A stretch of DNA of 64,000 nt from Halobacillus litoralis. GTDB taxonomy: Bacteria > Bacillota > Bacilli > Bacillales > Halobacillaceae. How positions within the stretch are numbered: the first letter of the stretch is position 1; every line of letters starts with the position of its first letter. The DNA lies in contig NZ_WMEW01000005.1 of NCBI RefSeq assembly GCF_009856355.1, forward strand, positions 173,387-237,386. The letters are read 5' to 3'. Position numbers and translations under genes: made by a program. Positions 59,175 to 64,000 of the stretch are shown here, piece after piece. The notes below the pieces were generated by a model. That model was not told the origin of the DNA and made no database searches. It saw nothing but the letters and a program-made list of their open reading frames with translations.

Positions 59175-59202
59175 AAGCCTTCTTTCCCGGGAAAGAAGGC
59201 TT
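59175..59202 (-). terminator. Terminator of yneF
   Basis: A perfect 28-base palindrome (14-bp arms AAGCCTTCTTTCCC) lies 6 bases after the yneF stop, with TCTCTATG following; the T-run is poor but the stem is strong. Confidence 0.7.
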
Positions 59203-59208
59203 GTTTGA

Positions 59209-59433
59209 TTATTTCATTTGGTTGTTCATGGAACGCATCATCTGATTGATCTTCTTCTGCGAAGGCTTCTGCCCCATCTGCATCATCAGTGTACGTAACA
59301 TCTGCTCATTGATTGGCGGGTTCTTTTTCAAATAGTTCATCATATATCTTCTGGCGATGAAGAAGCCTAGTGCAACACCACCGACAAGAGTCAATAAAGC
59401 AATGATGATAACCCAAACGATCCCCAATGTCAT
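59209..59433 (-). CDS. yneF: UPF0154 membrane protein YneF
   Basis: The 74-residue protein has one N-terminal membrane helix ([20 protein letters not shown]) and a basic tail. [20 protein letters not shown] and [19 protein letters not shown] are nearly invariant in the YneF family. ATG 59433 follows AAGGAGG at 11 bases; a frame beginning at 59466 is less likely. Order tkt-yneF-ccdA equals B. subtilis. Function is unknown. Confidence 0.9.
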   Translation of the reverse strand: MTLGIVWVIIIALLTLVGGVALGFFIARRYMMNYLKKNPPINEQMLRTLMMQMGQKPSQKKINQMMRSMNNQMK

Positions 59434-59466
59434 GTCTTCGTCTTCCTCCTTCGTGTTGTCTCCCAT

Positions 59467-59757
59467 AACAGTATAGTAAAACGATTATCAGAATACAATA
59501 GCCGTTTCCAACCCGGCCTTCTATCCGAGCCCCAAACTATCTTTACCAGCGGCTGATCATCCCTACATACGTAAGAAAACCTGTTTCCGCCATATGGAAG
59601 AAGCAACGATCATTCTTACTTTTTATTATACCACAGGTCAAGCCTTTTTCGAAAAGATCCCAGGCTTGTTCCTTGTAAAACTGCTGCCGGATGATCATTC
59701 CATCAGATTTACATATGTATAGGGAAGGCTGTCCCCAAAAGGAACAGCCCTCTCCAC
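59467..59757 (-). other. Gap between yneF and tkt with weak tkt terminator
   Basis: The 291-base gap has a hairpin GGCTGTTCC / GGGACAGCC at 59727-59749 that can end tkt transcripts, although its T-run is weak. TATTATA at 59635 and neighbouring AT-rich DNA may include the yneF promoter. No gene was seen. Confidence 0.5.
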
Positions 59758-61761
59758 TTACTTCATAAGGTTTTCAGCATGTTTGACAACATTTTCAACC
59801 GTAAAGCCGTAGTTCTCAATGACTGTATTTCCTGGAGCTGAAGCACCGAATGTATCGATACCAATGACAGATCCGTCAAGGCCTACATAGCGCTCCCAGC
59901 CGAAGGAAGCTCCCATTTCAACAGCCAGACGCTTGCGCACGCTGTTTGGAAGAACTTTCTCTTTATATTCAGCTGACTGCTCGTTGAAGCGGTCAAAGGA
60001 AGGTACACTGACGACGCGCACATCATAGCCTTTCGTCTTAAGCTCTTCCTGAGCTTGAACAATCAACTGCACCTCTGAACCAGAAGCCAGAAGAATCGCA
60101 TCCGGCTCTTCCTTATCCGAATCGCTCAGGACGTAAGCGCCGCGCTTCATGCCTTCATAAGCATGCTCTTCTGTTCCTTCCAGTGTAGGAAGTCCCTGAC
60201 GCGTTAAAACAAGTGCAGACGGCTTATCTTCTGACTCAAGAGCCAGTCTCCATGCCGCGTTGGTTTCGTTCCCATCCGCCGGACGAAGCACGGAAAGATT
60301 CGGCATAGCTCTTAGAGACGCGAGCTGCTCTACAGGTTCGTGTGTCGGTCCGTCTTCACCTACAGCAACAGAATCGTGTGTGAACACATAATTAACCGGT
60401 AGATTCATAAGAGCGGAAAGTCGGACTGCTGGACGAAGGTAGTCACTGAATACAAAGAATGTACCCGCATAAACTTTCAATCCGCCGTGAAGCCCCATAC
60501 CGTTCAGTGCGGCAGCCATAGCGAATTCACGTACACCAAACCAGATGTTACGGCCGGCATAATTTTCGCGGGAGAAGTCCTCTTCTCCTTTTACTGCTGT
60601 TTTGTTGGATCCGGCAAGGTCTGCACTTCCACCGAAGAAATATGGAACCGTTTTGGACAATGCATTGATGGCATCACCAGACGCTGCACGGGTAGCCGGG
60701 CTGTCTTCGCCTACTTTATAAGTTGGAAGCTCCTTATCCCATCCTTCAGGCAGCTCGCCGCGGATAGCGGCTTCCAGTTCTTCAGCAAGCTCTGGATACG
60801 CTTCTTTATAGGAAGCCATCAACTCGTTCCAGGACTGCTCTTTATCTTCACCGTTCTTTTGAACTTTGTCCTGGAAGTCCTGGTAAACTTCATCAGGGAC
60901 ATGGAAAGGTTCATGTTCCCATCCGTAGAACTGCTTGGCAGCTGTTCCTTCTTCTTCCCCAAGTGGAGCACCGTGGGAATCCGATTTACCGGATTTGTTT
61001 GGAGAACCGTATCCGATGACAGTCTTGACTTCGATCATTGTCGGCTGGGACGTATTGGATTTCGCCTGTTGGATCGCTTGTCCAATCGTTTCCACATCCG
61101 TACCGTCCTCAACGCGGATGACTTCCCATCCATACGCTTCATAACGTTTTTCAACGCTTTCACTGAAGGAACGGTCAAGGTCACCGTCAAGGGAAATGTC
61201 GTTGGAGTCATAAAGGACAACCAGCTTTCCAAGACCAAGATGGCCGGCAAGTGAAGCTGATTCCTGGGATACCCCTTCCATCAGGTCACCGTCTCCACAG
61301 ATGGCGAATGTATAATGGTCTACAACGTTATAGCCTTCACGGTTGTATTTAGCGGCCAGATGCGCTTCTGCCATTGCCATACCCGTAGCCATAGAGAGCC
61401 CTTGGCCAAGCGGACCGGTAGTTGCTTCGACGCCGTCTGTATGACCATATTCCGGGTGTCCGGGAGTTTTAGAACCCCACTGACGGAACGATTTCAGATC
61501 ATCCATCGTAACATTGTATCCGGATAGGTGCAGGAGGCTGTATAGAAGCATGGAACCGTGGCCTGCTGAGAGGACGAAACGGTCGCGGTCAAACCAGTTT
61601 GAGTTTTTAGGGTTGTGATCCATGAATTCCGTCCAGAGTTTATACGCCATAGGAGCCGCTCCCATAGGCATACCCGGGTGTCCGGAACTTGCTTTTTCTA
61701 CTGCATCAATCGTAAGTGTTCGAATTGTATTAATTGAAGTTTGTTCAAGGCTTTTTGCCAT
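59758..61761 (-). CDS. tkt: Transketolase
   Basis: The 667-residue thiamine-diphosphate enzyme transfers two-carbon units in the pentose phosphate pathway. Landmarks are [19 protein letters not shown] at the start, the ThDP/metal motif [40 protein letters not shown] in the pyrimidine domain, and [14 protein letters not shown]. Length equals B. subtilis Tkt. ATG 61761 follows GAAAGGGGAATATT; an upstream in-frame extension to 61833 would cover the promoter. It is monocistronic. Confidence 0.95.
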   Translation of the reverse strand: MAKSLEQTSINTIRTLTIDAVEKASSGHPGMPMGAAPMAYKLWTEFMDHNPKNSNWFDRDRFVLSAGHGSMLLYSLLHLSGYNVTMDDLKSFRQWGSKTPGHPEYGHTDGVEATTGPLGQGLSMATGMAMAEAHLAAKYNREGYNVVDHYTFAICGDGDLMEGVSQESASLAGHLGLGKLVVLYDSNDISLDGDLDRSFSESVEKRYEAYGWEVIRVEDGTDVETIGQAIQQAKSNTSQPTMIEVKTVIGYGSPNKSGKSDSHGAPLGEEEGTAAKQFYGWEHEPFHVPDEVYQDFQDKVQKNGEDKEQSWNELMASYKEAYPELAEELEAAIRGELPEGWDKELPTYKVGEDSPATRAASGDAINALSKTVPYFFGGSADLAGSNKTAVKGEEDFSRENYAGRNIWFGVREFAMAAALNGMGLHGGLKVYAGTFFVFSDYLRPAVRLSALMNLPVNYVFTHDSVAVGEDGPTHEPVEQLASLRAMPNLSVLRPADGNETNAAWRLALESEDKPSALVLTRQGLPTLEGTEEHAYEGMKRGAYVLSDSDKEEPDAILLASGSEVQLIVQAQEELKTKGYDVRVVSVPSFDRFNEQSAEYKEKVLPNSVRKRLAVEMGASFGWERYVGLDGSVIGIDTFGASAPGNTVIENYGFTVENVVKHAENLMK

Positions 61762-61804
61762 TTCCAATATTCCCCTTTCTGTACAGGTATATGTACCATG
61801 TATT

Positions 61805-61833
61805 ATCCTATAATGAAACAAGGCGTTGTGCAA
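61805..61833 (-). promoter_or_regulatory. Promoter of tkt
   Basis: On the minus strand TTGCAC (61833-61828) and TAGGAT (61810-61805) are spaced by 17 bases, about 44 bases before the tkt start. Confidence 0.5.
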
Positions 61834-61890
61834 ACTTTTGTCCTCCGCCCTTCCTTAATTTCCCCCTGTTTCTGATGATTTAAACGAAAA

Positions 61891-61919
61891 ATCCGCACCT
61901 TACGTATGAAGGTGCGGAT
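61891..61919 (-). terminator. Terminator of ynzC
   Basis: On the minus strand ATCCGCACCTT pairs perfectly with AAGGTGCGGAT around a 7-base loop, followed by TTTTTCG, 13 bases after the ynzC stop. Confidence 0.88.
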
Positions 61920-61931
61920 CCGTAAACCTGT

Positions 61932-62165
61932 TTAGTTTTTCTTTTCGTTTTCCTGCATTTGTCTTAGTTTGGCAGGGGTTACATCATTCCCGGCCGGATC
62001 AATGACTGTGACGCCTTTCAATTGGTTTTTGAATGATTTGCGTGCACTCTGCAAATATTCCTGACGCAGGTTTTTTTGTTCATTTTTTTCTTCCTTCGTT
62101 AAATCCTGCTGCTTTGATTTATTGGCTAATTCGTTTATACGGTCTAATTTTTCTTGAGATAACAT
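61932..62165 (-). CDS. ynzC: UPF0291 family protein YnzC
   Basis: The 77-residue, highly charged helical protein matches YnzC. LDRINELANKSKQQDLTKEE and QKNLRQEYLQSARKSFKNQL are the conserved blocks of UPF0291, a two-helix fold solved structurally for B. subtilis. In B. subtilis it belongs to the SOS-controlled yneA-yneB-ynzC operon; here it follows yneB after a hairpin, so SOS read-through is possible. AAAGGAGAAGG precedes the ATG. Function is unknown. Confidence 0.92.
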   Translation of the reverse strand: MLSQEKLDRINELANKSKQQDLTKEEKNEQKNLRQEYLQSARKSFKNQLKGVTVIDPAGNDVTPAKLRQMQENEKKN

Positions 62166-62214
62166 AGATCCTTCTCCTTTTTTTATAGTCTGGATCAGCT
62201 TTGAAACATGAAAA

Positions 62215-62240
62215 AGACAAGCAGCCCTAAGACTCTTGTC
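62215..62240 (-). terminator. Hairpin between yneB and ynzC
   Basis: On the minus strand AGACAAG pairs with CTTGTCT around a 12-base loop, followed by TTTTTC. It may attenuate or end the yneB transcript before ynzC. Confidence 0.6.
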
Positions 62241-62266
62241 TCACTTATGTTCCTATAGTAACCTGC

Positions 62267-62953
<687 letters not shown>

Positions 62954-63049
62954 TTATCCACTTGTAACCATAGAATAATAGAGAATAGCAAAACTAACAA
63001 TAAACAAAACGATATAGGTGTAGTCCAATTTTGATAGTTTATTAAACAT
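62954..63049 (-). CDS. 31-residue membrane peptide in the yneA position
   Basis: The frame encodes MFNKLSKLDYTYIVLFIVSF followed by AILYYSMVTSG and a stop. GGAGGG lies 7 bases before the ATG. It has a short basic start and a single membrane helix, the same topology as the N-terminus of YneA, the SOS cell-division inhibitor. The LysM domain that follows in YneA is missing, and only 36 bases separate the stop from yneB, so no shifted remainder can be hidden. It lies directly downstream of LexA boxes. It may be a minimal division inhibitor or a degenerate remnant; homology to YneA rests mainly on position. Confidence 0.65.
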   Translation of the reverse strand: MFNKLSKLDYTYIVLFIVSFAILYYSMVTSG

Positions 63050-63067
63050 AATTGACCCTCCATTTAA

Positions 63068-63162
63068 GAACGAACGTTCCTAAGAACCTCTGTTCGCGTT
63101 TTCTAATTCTTATTATAGACGAATGTATGTTCTTGTCAACGACTTTTTTCGAACGCTTGTTT
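63068..63162. promoter_or_regulatory. Four LexA boxes and divergent promoters between lexA and the yneA-position gene
   Basis: GAAC-N4-GTTC boxes lie at 63068-63079 (exact), 63084-63095 (exact), 63121-63132 (GAATGTATGTTC) and 63151-63162 (GAACGCTTGTTT). On the minus strand TTGACA (63139-63134) and TATAAT (63117-63112) are spaced by 16 bases and enclose the third box. On the plus strand TTGTAT (63161-63166) and TACAAT (63184-63189) are spaced by 17 bases and are overlapped by the fourth. LexA can therefore repress both directions. Confidence 0.85.
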
Positions 63163-63225
63163 GTATTTTTGAGGATGGCATGGTACAATGTGGTTACTAT
63201 AATCCTATGTACGAGGTGCTAATCT

Positions 63226-63849
63226 ATGAGTAAACTTTCAAAGCGGCAGCAGGAAATACTAGATTTCATAAAAGAACAGGTTCTGCTTAAAGGGTATCCC
63301 CCTTCTGTAAGGGAAATCGGCCAGTCTGTCGGACTGGCATCCAGTTCCACTGTCCACGGACACTTATCCCGGCTCGAGAAGAAAGGATATATCCGCAGAG
63401 ATCCGACAAAACCCCGGGCCATTGAAGTGATTGAACTTGAGGAAGACCACAGTATTCCGCGCGGGGAAGCCACGTACGCACCTGTCATTGGTAAAGTTAC
63501 GGCCGGTTCCCCCATTACAGCGGTGGAGAATATCGAAGAGTACGTCCCCCTTCCGGATACGCTTGCCGGGTCGGAAGAAAATACGTTCGTACTAATTGTT
63601 CAAGGGGAAAGTATGATTGAGGCAGGGATCCTGGACGGGGATATGGTCATCGTCAGACAGCAGCAGACAGCTCAGAACGGCGATATTGTCGTGGCCATGA
63701 CGGAAGAGGAAGAAGCTACAGTAAAACGATTCTTCAAGGAAAAGAACCACATCCGCCTGCAGCCTGAGAATGCTACCATGGAGCCGATCATTTTGAATGA
63801 CGTGTCCATTCTCGGTCGAGTTGTCGGCTTATATCGTACAGTTAATTAA
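63226..63849 (+). CDS. lexA: SOS repressor LexA
   Basis: The 207-residue repressor has an N-terminal winged helix ([20 protein letters not shown], then [20 protein letters not shown]) that binds the GAAC-N4-GTTC boxes. A C-terminal S24 peptidase domain cleaves itself when RecA is active. The cleavage site is Ala93-Gly94 in GKVTAG. The catalytic pair is Ser129 in QGESMIEAG and Lys167 in [16 protein letters not shown] precedes the ATG. Its own promoter is overlapped by a LexA box, so it is autoregulated. All functional residues are intact. Confidence 0.97.
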   Translation: MSKLSKRQQEILDFIKEQVLLKGYPPSVREIGQSVGLASSSTVHGHLSRLEKKGYIRRDPTKPRAIEVIELEEDHSIPRGEATYAPVIGKVTAGSPITAVENIEEYVPLPDTLAGSEENTFVLIVQGESMIEAGILDGDMVIVRQQQTAQNGDIVVAMTEEEEATVKRFFKEKNHIRLQPENATMEPIILNDVSILGRVVGLYRTVN

Positions 63850-63916
63850 TATAAAAAAACGGCGGGGATCTCCGAGGCCACTGAAAAACTGAGGATTTGT
63901 GAAAGGTAGAATTCAA
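63850..63916 (+). other. lexA 3' flank, no gene
   Basis: The segment contains AAAAAACGGCGGGGATCTCC followed by GAGGCCACTGAAAAACTGAG. No gene or clear hairpin is seen. The GAGGCCACTGAAAAA string recalls insertion-sequence ends, but no inverted partner lies in the window. Confidence 0.3.
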
Positions 63917-63968
63917 AAAAGCGGATTGTATGGATAAAATAGTCCATGCAATCCGCTTTTCTTCTATT
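63917..63968 (+). terminator. Terminator downstream of lexA
   Basis: An 18-base stem with one mismatch (AAAAGCGGATTG...TGGA / TCCA...CAATCCGCTTTT) and an 8-base loop is followed by CTTCTATTTT. Confidence 0.8.
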
Positions 63969-64000
63969 TTCATGAGGCTTACCCTTTCTATTCCTTCATT

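Noticed and set aside
60487..61254. 255-codon plus-strand frame inside tkt
   Set aside because: It is antisense to conserved transketolase motifs and has no recognisable domain or start signal.

Overview
The window looks like chromosome of an aerobic, endospore-forming, probably salt-adapted member of the Bacillaceae (Halobacillus-like; genus inferred, not proven). Spore genes (tlp, a YjcZ-type peptide), strong AGGAGG ribosome-binding sites, frequent TTG/GTG starts, LexA boxes of the GAAC-N4-GTTC type and near-consensus cre sites all fit. The right third keeps the gene order of the Bacillus subtilis lexA-parC segment: lexA, (yneA), yneB, ynzC, tkt, yneF, ccdA, ccdC, yneK, citB, yneN, tlp, yneP, yneQ, yneR, plsY, yneT, parE, parC. 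Local changes include an orphan mrpB between ccdA and ccdC, a two-module AAA+ ATPase next to yneP, folE2-yidD, and an OpuC-type osmolyte ABC transporter between yneT and plsY.

Layout. 1-4.3 kb: tail of a short-chain dehydrogenase, acylphosphatase, then a tightly overlapping set of four small-molecule hydrolases (P1 peptidase, two-domain gamma-glutamylcyclotransferase-like protein, alpha/beta hydrolase, C45-type Ntn hydrolase). 4.3-8 kb: the double dynamin DynA. 8-9.3 kb: Cu/Zn superoxide dismutase and a cold-shock pair (csp with a structured leader, ydjO). 9.4-21.5 kb: housekeeping and stress genes (DUF2252, ABC-F ATPase, YocH-like cell-wall protein, oxidoreductases, CvfB, a membrane MsrB, a nitroreductase with a Fur-like box, an exonuclease-BRCT protein). 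21.5-24 kb: an accessory patch with a decayed aminoglycoside 6-adenylyltransferase, a LAGLIDADG endonuclease gene whose promoter holds a LexA box, and an unknown small gene. 24-26.3 kb: sqdB-sqdX for sulfoquinovosyl diacylglycerol. 26.6-28.1 kb: flotillin. 28.3-38.7 kb: a leucine/branched-chain acyl-CoA catabolic operon (yngJ-I-HA-HB-G-F-E order) with a divergent acyl-CoA synthetase, a TetR regulator, a palindromic operator and cre sites. 38.9-64 kb: the conserved lexA-parC segment.

Two themes connect loci. First, SOS control: four LexA-like boxes lie between lexA and yneB, one sits inside the parE promoter, one sits inside the endonuclease promoter, and one lies before an unknown small gene. 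The yneA position encodes only a 31-residue membrane peptide. Second, an 18-base repeat (ACTTAGTAGCAACTCCGA) occurs three times exactly and once diverged in intergenic DNA, each time 3' of a gene and on that gene's strand. No rRNA, tRNA, CRISPR array or intact transposase was seen.
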